A stretch of 64,000 nt of DNA from Neoroseomonas marina (GTDB lineage: Bacteria > Pseudomonadota > Alphaproteobacteria > Acetobacterales > Acetobacteraceae): contig NZ_JABBKX010000007.1 in NCBI RefSeq assembly GCF_012927745.1, positions 186,001 to 250,000 of the forward strand, in the 5' to 3' direction. Shown here piece by piece: positions 17,554 through 25,147 of the stretch (positions are counted from its first letter, which is position 1; every line of letters starts with the position of its first letter). The position numbers and the translations under genes are program-made. Below the pieces are notes generated by a model. That model was given only the letters and a program-made list of their open reading frames with translations, did no database searches and was not told the origin of the DNA.

Positions 17554-17568
17554 GGTATCGTCAATACC
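17554..17568. promoter_or_regulatory. Palindromic operator, site 2
   Basis: GGTATC-GTC-AATACC repeats the core and the 3-bp spacing of site 1 with one mismatch, 37 bp away centre to centre. It lies 18 bases before the regulator ATG, which suggests autoregulation. Confidence 0.75.
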
Positions 17569-17586
17569 AATTCAGGGACCCGACCG

Positions 17587-17997
17587 ATGCGCCTCCTCGC
17601 CGCCACCGATTTCGCGCTGCGCGCGCTGATGCGCCTCGCCGCCGAGCCGGAACGGCGGATGTCCACCGAAGAGCTGGCCCGCGAACTCGGCCTGTCGCGC
17701 AACCACCTGCACAAGCTGGTGCAGGCGCTGGCGGCCGAGGGGCTGGTCGCGACGCAGCGCGGCGCGCAGGGCGGGGTGACGCTGGCCCTGCCGCCGGACC
17801 AGATCCGCATCGGGGAGGTCGTGCGCCGGATGGAACGCGACCAGGCGCTGGTCGAATGCTTCCGCGCCGATGGCGGCGGCTGTTCGCTGACGGCGCGCTG
17901 CCGGCTGAAGGCTGCGCTGGCGGGCGCGGAATTCGCCTTCTATCGCGCGCTGGACGCGGTCAGCCTGGCCGACTGCCTTCCCCCAGCGCCCCGTTGA
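17587..17997 (+). CDS. nsrR: Rrf2 family regulator, NsrR-like NO sensor
   Basis: A 136-aa winged-helix regulator. It begins MRLLAATDFALRALMRLAAEP and has the recognition region ELARELGLSRNHLHKLVQALAAEGLV followed by the wing QRGAQGGVTLA. The cluster-binding loop contains Cys91, Cys99 and Cys105 (ECF, GGC, ARC), the three-cysteine pattern of the NO-sensing [Fe-S] repressor NsrR. It is divergent from the truncated haemoglobin and the Fe-S repair gene, the sort of targets NsrR controls. Its 3' end overlaps the convergent holin-like gene by 38 bp. Confidence 0.88.
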   Translation: MRLLAATDFALRALMRLAAEPERRMSTEELARELGLSRNHLHKLVQALAAEGLVATQRGAQGGVTLALPPDQIRIGEVVRRMERDQALVECFRADGGGCSLTARCRLKAALAGAEFAFYRALDAVSLADCLPPAPR

Positions 17998-18316
17998 TCA
18001 GCCCCGAGACGATCGACACCACGATCGCGCCGAACACCGCCGACCAGAATCCGGCAATCGTGAAGGACGGCACCAGCGCCGCGGCGAGGGCGAGCATCCC
18101 CGCATTCACCACCAGCAGGAACAGCCCGAAGGTGAGGATCGTGAGCGGGATCGACAGGACCAGCGCCACCGGCCGGACGATGGCGTTCACGAGGCCGAGC
18201 ACGAGCGCGGTGATCAGCAGCGCGCCCATGTCGCGCACGGCGAGCCCGGGCACGATGGCGACGGCGACCCAGAGGGCCCCGGCGGTGACGAGGGTGCGGA
18301 TGACGAAGCCGGCCAT
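17960..18316 (-). CDS. Small four-TM membrane protein (phage holin superfamily IV-like, PF04020 type)
   Basis: A 118-aa protein of four hydrophobic segments. MAGFVIRTLVTAGALWVAVAIVPGLAV is followed by LLITALVLGLVNAIVRPVALVLSIPLTILTFG, the diagnostic N-A-x-x-R-P motif of this widespread chromosomal family, then two further membrane spans. Despite the family name it is not evidence of a prophage: no phage genes are nearby and these proteins are ubiquitous in bacteria. It is convergent with the nsrR-like gene, sharing 38 bp. Confidence 0.88.
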   Translation of the reverse strand: MAGFVIRTLVTAGALWVAVAIVPGLAVRDMGALLITALVLGLVNAIVRPVALVLSIPLTILTFGLFLLVVNAGMLALAAALVPSFTIAGFWSAVFGAIVVSIVSGLINGALGEGSRPG

Positions 18317-18371
18317 TCCCTGACAGTCCTTCCTGGTTTAGTGCGCTGCATCCCCAGATGGTGACGAGGCG

Positions 18372-19214
18372 ATGGGTTTGCCCAGTCTGGCCGGATGCGG
18401 CGCGCTGCTGCTCTGGGCCTTCCTTGCGCTGCTCGCGCGCATGGCGGCGGGCATTCCGCCGCTGGAGCTGACGGCGCTCGCCTTCGCTGCGGGCGGGGCG
18501 ATGGCGCTCGGCGTCGTCGCCGCGCGCGGGCGGCTCGGCGCGCTGCGGCAGGGGCCGCTCGCGTGGGTGCACGGCGTGGGCGGGCTGTTCGGCTACCACG
18601 CGCTGTACTTCGCCGCGCTGGCGCTGGCGCCGGCGGTCGAGGCGAACCTGCTCAACTACCTTTGGCCGTTGCTGATCGTGCTGCTGTCGGGGCCGATCCT
18701 CGGGCTGCATCTCGGGCCGCGGCGGCTCGCGGGCGTCGCGCTCGGCTTCCTCGGCTGCGCGCTGCTCGTCGGCGCGGGGGCGTCGTTTCCCGCGGGAGCC
18801 TTCTGGGGCTTCGCCTGCGCGGTCGGCTGCGCCGTGGTCTGGGCCGTCTATTCCGTCACTTCGAAGCGCATGGCCGCCGTGCCGACCGAGGCGGTGGCCG
18901 GGTTCTGCATCGCCACCGCGCTGCTCGCCGGCGTGACCTCGGTCGCGTTCGAGACGCTGGTCATGCCCGACGGGCGCCAATGGCTCGCGATCCTGCTGCT
19001 CGGCGCGGGGCCGCTGGGCGCGGCCTTCTTCCTGTGGGATGCGGGAATGAAGCGGGGGGATCCGCGGTTGCTCGGCACGCTGGCCTATGCGGTGCCGGTC
19101 GCCTCCACGCTGCTCCTCGTCGTGGCGGGCGAAGGCGCGCTGAGCTGGCGCGTGGCGCTGGCCGCGGCGCTGGTCGCCGGCGGCGGGCTGCTCGCGGCGA
19201 CCGCGCGCGGCTGA
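18372..19214 (+). CDS. EamA/DMT superfamily transporter
   Basis: A 280-aa inner-membrane protein with about ten hydrophobic helices in two EamA repeats (residues about 5-130 and 140-275). Typical segments are LLLWAFLALLARMAAGIPPLELTALAF, LNYLWPLLIVLLSGPILG and GTLAYAVPVASTLLLVVAGE (second-repeat signature). Members export metabolites such as amino acids or import nucleotide sugars. The closest type by motif (EANLLNYLWPLLIVL) is the YddG-like aromatic amino-acid exporter group, but this is a weak inference. A single gene with its own 55-bp leader. Confidence 0.88.
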   Translation: MGLPSLAGCGALLLWAFLALLARMAAGIPPLELTALAFAAGGAMALGVVAARGRLGALRQGPLAWVHGVGGLFGYHALYFAALALAPAVEANLLNYLWPLLIVLLSGPILGLHLGPRRLAGVALGFLGCALLVGAGASFPAGAFWGFACAVGCAVVWAVYSVTSKRMAAVPTEAVAGFCIATALLAGVTSVAFETLVMPDGRQWLAILLLGAGPLGAAFFLWDAGMKRGDPRLLGTLAYAVPVASTLLLVVAGEGALSWRVALAAALVAGGGLLAATARG

Positions 19215-19277
19215 GGGTTTCCGCCCTTCCGCCGCCGACGCCGCGCCGGCCCGCATGATCGCCATCGAGGACGCGGC

Positions 19278-19508
19278 GTGAGCCGCGCCGCGGTCCTCAC
19301 CGGCGGCGGGTCCGGCATCGGGGAAGGCATCGCGCGGCGGCTGGCGGGGGACGGCGTATCCGTGCGGGTCGCCGCCGTCGAGGCCGAGGCCCCGCACGCG
19401 TGGCGCCGGCGATCACTGCAGCGGGCGACCTTCCTCGATCGCATGGCGGCGAAGCGCCACGGCGCGCCTGAGACCGTCGCCTTCGTGTGCGGCGCGGAGC
19501 GCGCCTAG
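19278..19508 (+). pseudogene. Short-chain dehydrogenase/reductase remnant with internal deletion
   Basis: The GTG-initiated 76-codon frame starts with an intact SDR NAD(P)-binding motif (VLTGGGSGIGEGIARRLAGDG). After about 35 residues it jumps to sequence resembling the SDR C-terminal region (RMAAKRHGAPETVAFVCGAERA, compare the usual R-x-G-x-P-E-E-V-A-x-x-V-x-F-L). The catalytic Ser, Tyr-x-x-x-Lys and about 130 codons between are missing. It most likely arose by internal deletion and then 3' truncation. Its TAG overlaps the TAG of the opposite-strand ABC gene (CTAG). Confidence 0.6.
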
Positions 19509-20182
19509 CCGCGCTCGTCGCTGACGATCCGGCCGTCGACCAGGTGCACGCGGCGCGTCGCGCGATGCGCGAGGTCCGCGTCATGCGTCACCACCAGCAC
19601 CGCGCGGCCGTCTTCCTGCGCGAGGCGCGCGAAGATGTCGAAGACGGCCGCGGCGTTCTTCGTGTCGAGATTGCCGGTGGGCTCGTCGGCCAGCAGCAGC
19701 ACCGGATCGTTGGCGAGCGCGCGCGCGACGGCGACGCGCTGCCGCATGCCGCCGGAGAGCTGTTCGGGCAGCTTCCGCGCGGCATCGGCGAGGCCGAGGG
19801 CCTCGAGCAGCGACATCGCCCGCGCCTCGGCGTCGGCGGGCTTGAGCACGCCGCGCCGGCGGATCGGGATCAGGACGTTGTCGAGCGCCGAGAACTCCGG
19901 CAGCAGGAAGTGGAACTGGAAGACGAAGCCGAGCCGCGCCAGGCGCAGCGCGGCGAGGGCCGGCGGCGCCAGCGTCGCGGTGTCGCGCCCTTCCAGCAGC
20001 ACGCGCCCCGAGCTCGGGCGGTCGAGCAGCCCGAGCAGGTAGAGCAGCGAGGACTTGCCGGACCCCGACGGGCCTGTGATGGCGACGAACTCGCCGCCAT
20101 CGACCTGCAGGTCGACGTCGCTGACCAGCGTGACGCCTTCGGGAAGGCGCCGGGTCATCGATTCCGCGGCGAGGAGGGTCAT
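19505..20182 (-). CDS. ABC transporter ATP-binding protein, LolD/MacB-type
   Basis: A 225-aa ATPase with all cassette motifs: Walker A GPSGSGKSS near residue 38, Q-loop FVFQFHFLLPEFSALDNV, signature LSGGMRQRVAVARALA, Walker B VLLLADEPTGNLD, and H-loop VVTHDADLA. The L-P-E-F-S-A-L-x-N-V segment and the size are those of LolD and related lipoprotein-release or macrolide-type ATPases. The permease (LolC/E or MacB/FtsX type) that should partner it is not adjacent: the next gene upstream is MmgE/PrpD. This is therefore an orphan ATPase or one working with a distant permease. Confidence 0.9.
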   Translation of the reverse strand: MTLLAAESMTRRLPEGVTLVSDVDLQVDGGEFVAITGPSGSGKSSLLYLLGLLDRPSSGRVLLEGRDTATLAPPALAALRLARLGFVFQFHFLLPEFSALDNVLIPIRRRGVLKPADAEARAMSLLEALGLADAARKLPEQLSGGMRQRVAVARALANDPVLLLADEPTGNLDTKNAAAVFDIFARLAQEDGRAVLVVTHDADLAHRATRRVHLVDGRIVSDERG

Positions 20183-20292
20183 GCGGGGCCCGGGACGCCG
20201 GGCGCCCTGCCGCGAGAAGCCGAGTGAACGAGCATCCGGGACACTATACCGGACAGCGCCGCCGAACGGTCAGGCCGCGGGCGGGCGGCCGA

Positions 20293-21672
20293 TCACGATC
20301 CGGGCGCCGCCGTGCCCGGTCCAGGGACCAGCAGGGAGGACCACGCCTCCAGGGTGGGGGCGGACTCGAGCGACCACAGCGCCTCGATCAGCGCATCGGC
20401 CCGGGCCGCCCACCCGCCGAGGCCGGCATTGTCGCGGAACTTGGCCTCGAGCGCCGCATCCGTCATCGGCACCTCGAGGCTGCCCTGCGGCGTGGTGACC
20501 GTGCGCGTGAGGTCCGATCCGTCCGCGAGGCGCAGATGCACCCGGGCGGCGCCGCGCGGCAGGTCCGCATCCAACCGCGCGGTCACCTTGCCGCGGAAGG
20601 CCGCCAGGGCAGGATCGGCGACGGCGGCCATCCCGAAATCGCGGACGCCGGCTCGGCCACGCAGGAGGCCGAGGGAGGCGGCATGGTGGATGCTGACGCG
20701 CGCGTCGCGTTCGTTGCGCACCACGCGGTCGCCGCGCGCGAGCAGGAGGGCGTCGCCGGAGACCGTGACGCTCTCGACCTTGCCGGCGTCGCCGCCAAGG
20801 TCCTCCCGCAGGGCCAGACAGGCTTCGATCACGGCGTGGAACACGATCCCGGCGGGGTAGGGCTTGTAGGTGTTCCGGCCGGCTTCCCACCGCGTGCCGA
20901 GCCCGCCCAGCACGGCCGCGCGGTCCGGCGGGTCGCCGGTGGCCCGCGCCCAGCCGAGCGGCCCTTCGATCGCCGTCGGCGCCGCTTCATAGCCGGCCTC
21001 GGCGAAGAGCGCGGCGAGCAGGCCGTTGCGGGCGGCATTGCCGACGGCGACGTTCTTCGCCGCGGTGGGCAGGTTCTCGACCAGGCCACTCGACTGGCTC
21101 GCCGCGATGCCGAGGGCATGGGCCGTCTGCGCCGCCGTCAGGCCGAGGAGCTTCGCGCAGGCCGCCGCCGCCCCGAACACGCCCGCGCTCGCCGTGATGT
21201 GCCACCCGCGCGCGTAATGGCCCGGCGAGACGCCGAGCCCGACGCGGCAGGCGACCTCGATGCCGAGCAGGATGGCGTGCAGCGCCGCCGCGCCCGACAG
21301 GCCCCGCTGTTCGGCCAGCGCGAGCGCCGGCGGCGCGACCGGCGCGGCCGGGTGGATGACGGTCGCCAGATGCGTGTCGTCGTAGTCGAGCAGGTTCGAG
21401 GCGATGGCGTTGACGAAGCTCGCCGCCATCGGATCCAGCCGCGTCCCCTGCCCGATCACCGCGGCGGCGGGGGCGCCGGAGAAGGGGCGCATCACCTCGA
21501 GCGCCGTGCGGACGGCAGGATCGCCGGCAACGCCGATCGCGCAGCCGACATGGTTGAGCAGGGCGCGCTTCGTTTCGTGCCGCAGCGCGGGCGGGACATC
21601 CTCCCAGCGCGCGGCGACGACGAAGGCCGCCAGGGCGTCGCTCAGATGAGCCTCGCACGTCTCGGACACCAT
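20293..21672 (-). CDS. MmgE/PrpD family protein
   Basis: A 459-aa member of the MmgE/PrpD fold, which includes 2-methylcitrate dehydratase, cis-aconitate decarboxylase and many uncharacterised dehydratases/isomerases of short di- and tricarboxylates. Family features: RHETKRALLNHVGCAIG, NAIASNLLDYDDTHL with the conserved D-x-D-D-x-H, HPAAPVAPPALALAEQ, GWHITASAGVFGAAAACAKLLGL, and TYKPYPAGIVFHAVIEA. The start ATG 21672 (MVSETCEAHLSDAL) fits the family N-terminus. It is divergent from a catabolic operon and shares its 205-bp promoter region with a LacI-like operator. Confidence 0.9.
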   Translation of the reverse strand: MVSETCEAHLSDALAAFVVAARWEDVPPALRHETKRALLNHVGCAIGVAGDPAVRTALEVMRPFSGAPAAAVIGQGTRLDPMAASFVNAIASNLLDYDDTHLATVIHPAAPVAPPALALAEQRGLSGAAALHAILLGIEVACRVGLGVSPGHYARGWHITASAGVFGAAAACAKLLGLTAAQTAHALGIAASQSSGLVENLPTAAKNVAVGNAARNGLLAALFAEAGYEAAPTAIEGPLGWARATGDPPDRAAVLGGLGTRWEAGRNTYKPYPAGIVFHAVIEACLALREDLGGDAGKVESVTVSGDALLLARGDRVVRNERDARVSIHHAASLGLLRGRAGVRDFGMAAVADPALAAFRGKVTARLDADLPRGAARVHLRLADGSDLTRTVTTPQGSLEVPMTDAALEAKFRDNAGLGGWAARADALIEALWSLESAPTLEAWSSLLVPGPGTAAPGS

Positions 21673-21748
21673 GCTCGGAACTGCCCTTCCTGCCGCCGCA
21701 TCCCGGTTGGTCGGAGCCCGATGCCGCGCCGCGGATGCAGGCCGATCC

Positions 21749-21763
21749 TGGTTAGCGCTATCA
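21749..21763. promoter_or_regulatory. Candidate LacI-family operator
   Basis: TGGTTAGCGCTATCA has a perfect TAGCGCTA core with an outer G/C pair, the shape of LacI-family operators with a central CG step. It lies in the divergent promoter between the MmgE/PrpD gene and the SDR-led operon that encodes a LacI-type regulator. Confidence 0.45.
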
Positions 21764-21877
21764 TGCCCGGCTCCGGTACCGGCGCAAGACAGCCCGGCAG
21801 CTTGCTTGGTGCCGGGCTCGACTTGTCGTCGGTCGTGCCTCCTCATAGGTTACCGATCCCAAGCATGGGCGGTGCGG

Positions 21878-22666
21878 ATGCAGGACCACACGCTCGCCGG
21901 CCGCCGGGCCCTGGTCACGGGTTCGACGGGCGGCATCGGGCTCGCCATCGCCGGGCAGCTGGCCGCGAGGGGCTGCGCCGTCCTGATCCACGGGCTGGCG
22001 CCGCCGGCCGAAGGCGACGCGATCGCCCGGGACCTCGCGGACCGCCATGGCGCCGCCGTGACCTACCGGCATGCCGACCTCTCGTCGCTCGCGGAGGTCG
22101 AGGCGCTGATGGCGGCGACGGACGATGGGCCCGACATTCTCATCAACAACGCCGTCACGCGGCACCTGCTGCCGATCGAGGCGTTCACGCCCGCGGCGTG
22201 GGAGGCCGACCTGGCGGTGAACCTCTCCGCGCCCTTCCACGCGATACGGCTCGCCTTGCCGGGCATGCGCGCCCGCCGCTGGGGGCGCATCGTCAACATG
22301 TCCTCGGTCTACGGCCTGTTCGGCACCGCCGGGCGCGCCGGCTACGTCACCACCAAGACGGCGCTGATCGGGCTGACGCGCGCGGTCGCGATGGAGACGC
22401 TGCAGGACGGCATCACCTGCAACGCCATCTGCCCGGGTTCCACCCCGACGCCGGCGATCGAGGCCCGCATCGCCGCCGGCATGGCGGCGCGCGGCCTGAC
22501 CGACAGGGCGGCGGCGACCGCGGAGTTCCTCGCGGAGAAGCAGCCGACGCGGCGCTTCGTCTCGCCCGAGGCGGTGGGCGGCATGGTCGCCTTCCTCTGC
22601 AGCCCCGCGGGCGACGACATCACCGGCGCGGCCCTGCCCATCGACGGAGCATGGTCCGCCAGCTGA
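21878..22666 (+). CDS. SDR family oxidoreductase, 3-hydroxybutyrate dehydrogenase-like
   Basis: A 262-aa classical short-chain dehydrogenase. NAD-binding motif ALVTGSTGGIGLAIAGQLA; NNAV in place of the usual NNAG; catalytic Ser in NMSSVYG, Tyr-Lys in AGYVTTKTAL; C-terminal ICPGSTPTP and GAALPIDGAWSAS. The overall pattern, with TGSTGGIG and E-F-L-x-x-K-Q-P-T-R-R-F, matches the 3-hydroxybutyrate dehydrogenase branch, but related 2-keto/hydroxy-acid enzymes cannot be excluded. It leads the block SDR - Bug protein - LacI - CMD - HIBADH - lactonase, all on the plus strand. ATG 21878 is chosen; GTG 21872 is also possible. Confidence 0.9.
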   Translation: MQDHTLAGRRALVTGSTGGIGLAIAGQLAARGCAVLIHGLAPPAEGDAIARDLADRHGAAVTYRHADLSSLAEVEALMAATDDGPDILINNAVTRHLLPIEAFTPAAWEADLAVNLSAPFHAIRLALPGMRARRWGRIVNMSSVYGLFGTAGRAGYVTTKTALIGLTRAVAMETLQDGITCNAICPGSTPTPAIEARIAAGMAARGLTDRAAATAEFLAEKQPTRRFVSPEAVGGMVAFLCSPAGDDITGAALPIDGAWSAS

Positions 22667-22695
22667 ACGGGCCGGAACACGGGGAGGAAGCAAGA

Positions 22696-23658
22696 ATGAA
22701 GCGTCGGGACATGCTGATCGGGACCATGGCCGCGCTGGCCACGCCGGGCATCGCCACCGCGCAGGCCTGGCCGGCCCGGCCGCTGCGCATGGTGATCCCG
22801 TGGCCGCCGGGCGGGACCACCGACATCCTCGCCCGGATCATCCAGCCGCCGCTGTCCGTCGCGCTGGGCCAGACCGTGGTGATCGAGAACCGCGGCGGCG
22901 CCTCCGGCGCGATCGGCACGGCCGAGCTGCTACGCGCCGCGCCGGACGGCTACAGCTTCGGAATCGTCACCAGCACGCTGGTGTCGGCACCGCTACTGTC
23001 GCGCCAGCCCTTCCACCCGGTGAACGACGTGACGCCCATCCTGCACCTGGCGGATGTGGCGAATATCCTCGCGGTGCATCCCAGCCTGCCGGTGCACTCG
23101 GTGCGGGAGCTGATCGACTACGGCAAGGCCAATCCCGGCAAGCTGTCCTTCGCTTCGCCCGGCATCGGGTCGGCGGTGCACATCTCGGGCGAGATGTTCA
23201 AGCTGATGACCGGCGTCGACATGGTCCATGTGCCCTATCGCGGCGGCGGGCCGGCCATCGCGGCGCTGGTGTCCGGCGAGATCCAGCTGATGTTCGGCAA
23301 TGGCAGCTCGACCCTGCCGCACGTGCGCACCGGGGCCGTGCGGGCGCTGGGCGTGACCTCGGCGCAGCGCCAGCCGTACCTGCCCGAGGTGCCGACCATC
23401 GCCGAGGCCGCGCTGCCCGGCTTCGACATCGTCGAATGGTATGCGGTCATCGGCCCCGCCGGCATGCCGGACCCCGTGGTGGACCGGCTCAACCGCGAAT
23501 TCATGGCCATCGTCGGCACGCCGGAGGGGCGCGCGCGGCTGCTCGATCTGGGCTCTCTCGTCGTCGGCGGCACGCCGGCCCAGATGGGCGCGTTGCTGCG
23601 CGGCGACATGGAGAAGATCGGACGCGTCGTGCGCGAGGCGCGGATCACGGCGGAATGA
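22696..23658 (+). CDS. Bug/TctC family substrate-binding protein
   Basis: A 320-aa periplasmic binding protein with Tat-like leader MKRRDMLIGTMAALATPGIATAQ. Core motifs: RPLRMVIPWPPGGTTDILAR, QTVVIENRGGASGAIGTAEL, FASPGIGSAVHISGEMFKL, VHVPYRGGGPAIAALVSGEIQLMFGN. It sits 29 bp after the SDR gene with a strong GGGGAGGAAG ribosome-binding site. No tctAB membrane genes are present. It presumably captures the organic acid catabolised by the surrounding enzymes; the ligand is not readable. Confidence 0.93.
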   Translation: MKRRDMLIGTMAALATPGIATAQAWPARPLRMVIPWPPGGTTDILARIIQPPLSVALGQTVVIENRGGASGAIGTAELLRAAPDGYSFGIVTSTLVSAPLLSRQPFHPVNDVTPILHLADVANILAVHPSLPVHSVRELIDYGKANPGKLSFASPGIGSAVHISGEMFKLMTGVDMVHVPYRGGGPAIAALVSGEIQLMFGNGSSTLPHVRTGAVRALGVTSAQRQPYLPEVPTIAEAALPGFDIVEWYAVIGPAGMPDPVVDRLNREFMAIVGTPEGRARLLDLGSLVVGGTPAQMGALLRGDMEKIGRVVREARITAE

Positions 23659-23695
23659 CCCGTGGCCAGCCTGCCTCGCGCACGGCGGGGCGGAT

Positions 23696-24748
23696 GTGAG
23701 CGGCACGGCGCGCAACGGGCCGGGACGCCGGCGCGGCCCCCGGGATGGGGACGCGCCGCTGCGCATGCGCGACGTCGCCGAGCGTGCCGGCGTCTCCGCG
23801 ATGACCGTCTCCCGCGCGCTGAACGATCCGGACCGCGTCTCGCCCGAGGTGCGCCGCCGGGTGGAGGACGCCGTCCGCGACATCGGCTACGTGCCGAACC
23901 GTCTCGCCGGGAGCCTGTCCTCCAACCGGTCCAACGTCGCCGGCCTGATCGTGCCCAGCATCCGCAACACGCTGTTCTCCGACACGATCCAGGGCATCTC
24001 GGACGTGCTGCGCGCGAACGGCCATCACCTGATGGTGGCCGACAGCGGCTACAGCCCGGCCCAGGAAGAGGCGCTCGCCACCGCCTTCATCGCGCAGCGC
24101 GTGGCCGGGCTCGTGCTGCACAACACGACGCACACCCCGGCCTTGCGCGCGCTGGTCCGCCGCTCGGGCGTCCCGGTGGTCGAGAACGGGACGCTGACCG
24201 ACGACCCGCTCGACATGGTCGTGAGCTATTCCAACGTCGATGCCGCCCGCGCCATGACGCAGCACCTGCTGCGGCTGGGCTATCGCCGCATCGGGCTCGT
24301 CACGCTGCCGCTCGCCCACAACGAGCGGTCCCAGGAACGCCGGCAGGGCTACGTGGCGGCGCTGGCCGATGCCGGGCTGCCGCTCGATCCGCGCATCATG
24401 CTGGAGATGCCGCCGGGGCTGCCTTCGGGCACCGAGGCGATCGTCCGGCTCGTCGAGACGACGCCGACCGTGGACGCCGTCTTCTTCGCCGGCGACGTCC
24501 TGGCGATCGGGGCCCTGCTGGAATGCCAGCGGCGCGGCTGGGCGGTGCCGGGGCGGGTGGCGATCGCGAGCTTCGACGACGTCGACCTGCTGCGCCAGCT
24601 CAACCCCGCGATCACCACGGTGCGGCTGCCCCGCCGCGATGTCGGGCGGCGCAGCGCGGAGATCCTGTTGGACCGGATCCGCGGACGGTCCGAGGAGCGC
24701 ATCGCCGTGGACCTCGGCTTCGAGATCATCCAGCGGGGGAGCACCTGA
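23696..24748 (+). CDS. LacI family transcriptional regulator
   Basis: A 350-aa repressor. The N-terminal HTH reads MRDVAERAGVSAMTVSRALNDPDRVSPEVRRRVEDAVRDIGYVPNRLA with hinge helix SLSSNRSNV, then a periplasmic-binding-type sugar/acid sensor domain (GLIVPSIRNTLFSDTIQGI, LRLGYRRIGLVTLPLAHNERSQERRQGYVAAL, VDAVFFAGDVLAIGAL, IASFDDVDLL). It is of the GntR/GluR subgroup by its IASFDD motif. GTG 23696 follows GGCGGGGCGG and adds a 23-residue basic extension; ATG 23765 is the shorter option. Located inside the operon it probably controls. Confidence 0.9.
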   Translation: MSGTARNGPGRRRGPRDGDAPLRMRDVAERAGVSAMTVSRALNDPDRVSPEVRRRVEDAVRDIGYVPNRLAGSLSSNRSNVAGLIVPSIRNTLFSDTIQGISDVLRANGHHLMVADSGYSPAQEEALATAFIAQRVAGLVLHNTTHTPALRALVRRSGVPVVENGTLTDDPLDMVVSYSNVDAARAMTQHLLRLGYRRIGLVTLPLAHNERSQERRQGYVAALADAGLPLDPRIMLEMPPGLPSGTEAIVRLVETTPTVDAVFFAGDVLAIGALLECQRRGWAVPGRVAIASFDDVDLLRQLNPAITTVRLPRRDVGRRSAEILLDRIRGRSEERIAVDLGFEIIQRGST

Positions 24749-24766
24749 GCGACCGCGCGTCCCGGC

Positions 24767-24786
24767 GCGACCCGGTCCCGGGTCGC
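24767..24786 (+). terminator. GC hairpin after the LacI gene
   Basis: GCGACCCGG-TC-CCGGGTCGC is a perfect 9-bp inverted repeat in the 69-bp gap before the CMD-family gene. No T-run follows; it may attenuate or stabilise the transcript. Confidence 0.4.
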
Positions 24787-24817
24787 ACCATCCGTCCATC
24801 CTGCCAGGGAGCATGAC

Positions 24818-25147
24818 ATGGCGAAGATCCCGACATCCGCGGGGCGCGATCGCGTCCGCAAGACCGCCCCGGCGCTGGTCGCCTACACCGAGGGCGTCCT
24901 CTACGGCGACCTGTGGGAGCGGCCCGGCCTGTCGAAGCGCGACCGCAGCCTGATCACCGTCGCCGCGCTGGTCGCGACCTACCGCCCCGAGCAGCTCGAG
25001 ACGCATATCGGCCGGGCGCTCGACAACGGCGTGACGCGGGAGGAGATCGCGGAACTCGTCACGCACCTCGCCTTCTACGCCGGCTGGCCGGCCGGCATGA
25101 CCGGCGCGCGGGTGGCGACGACGGTCTTCGAGAATCGCGATGCCTGA
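24818..25147 (+). CDS. Carboxymuconolactone decarboxylase (CMD) family protein
   Basis: A 109-aa all-helical protein of the AhpD/CMD fold. LSKRDRSLITVAALVATYRPEQLETHIGRALDNGVTREEIAELVTHLAFYAGWPAGM carries the family core (RDRSL-x-T-x-A-A-L ... H-x-x-x-A-L-x-N-G-x-x-x-E-E-I ... Y-x-G-x-P). No CxxC motif is present, so it is not an AhpD-type peroxidase. True decarboxylases (PcaC) have this length, but the operon lacks other protocatechuate genes. It overlaps the next gene by 8 bp. Confidence 0.92.
   Translation: MAKIPTSAGRDRVRKTAPALVAYTEGVLYGDLWERPGLSKRDRSLITVAALVATYRPEQLETHIGRALDNGVTREEIAELVTHLAFYAGWPAGMTGARVATTVFENRDA

Noticed and set aside
17960..18316. Phage holin as evidence of a prophage
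   Set aside because: The protein belongs to a chromosomal four-TM family merely named after holins; no integrase, structural or lysis genes are nearby.
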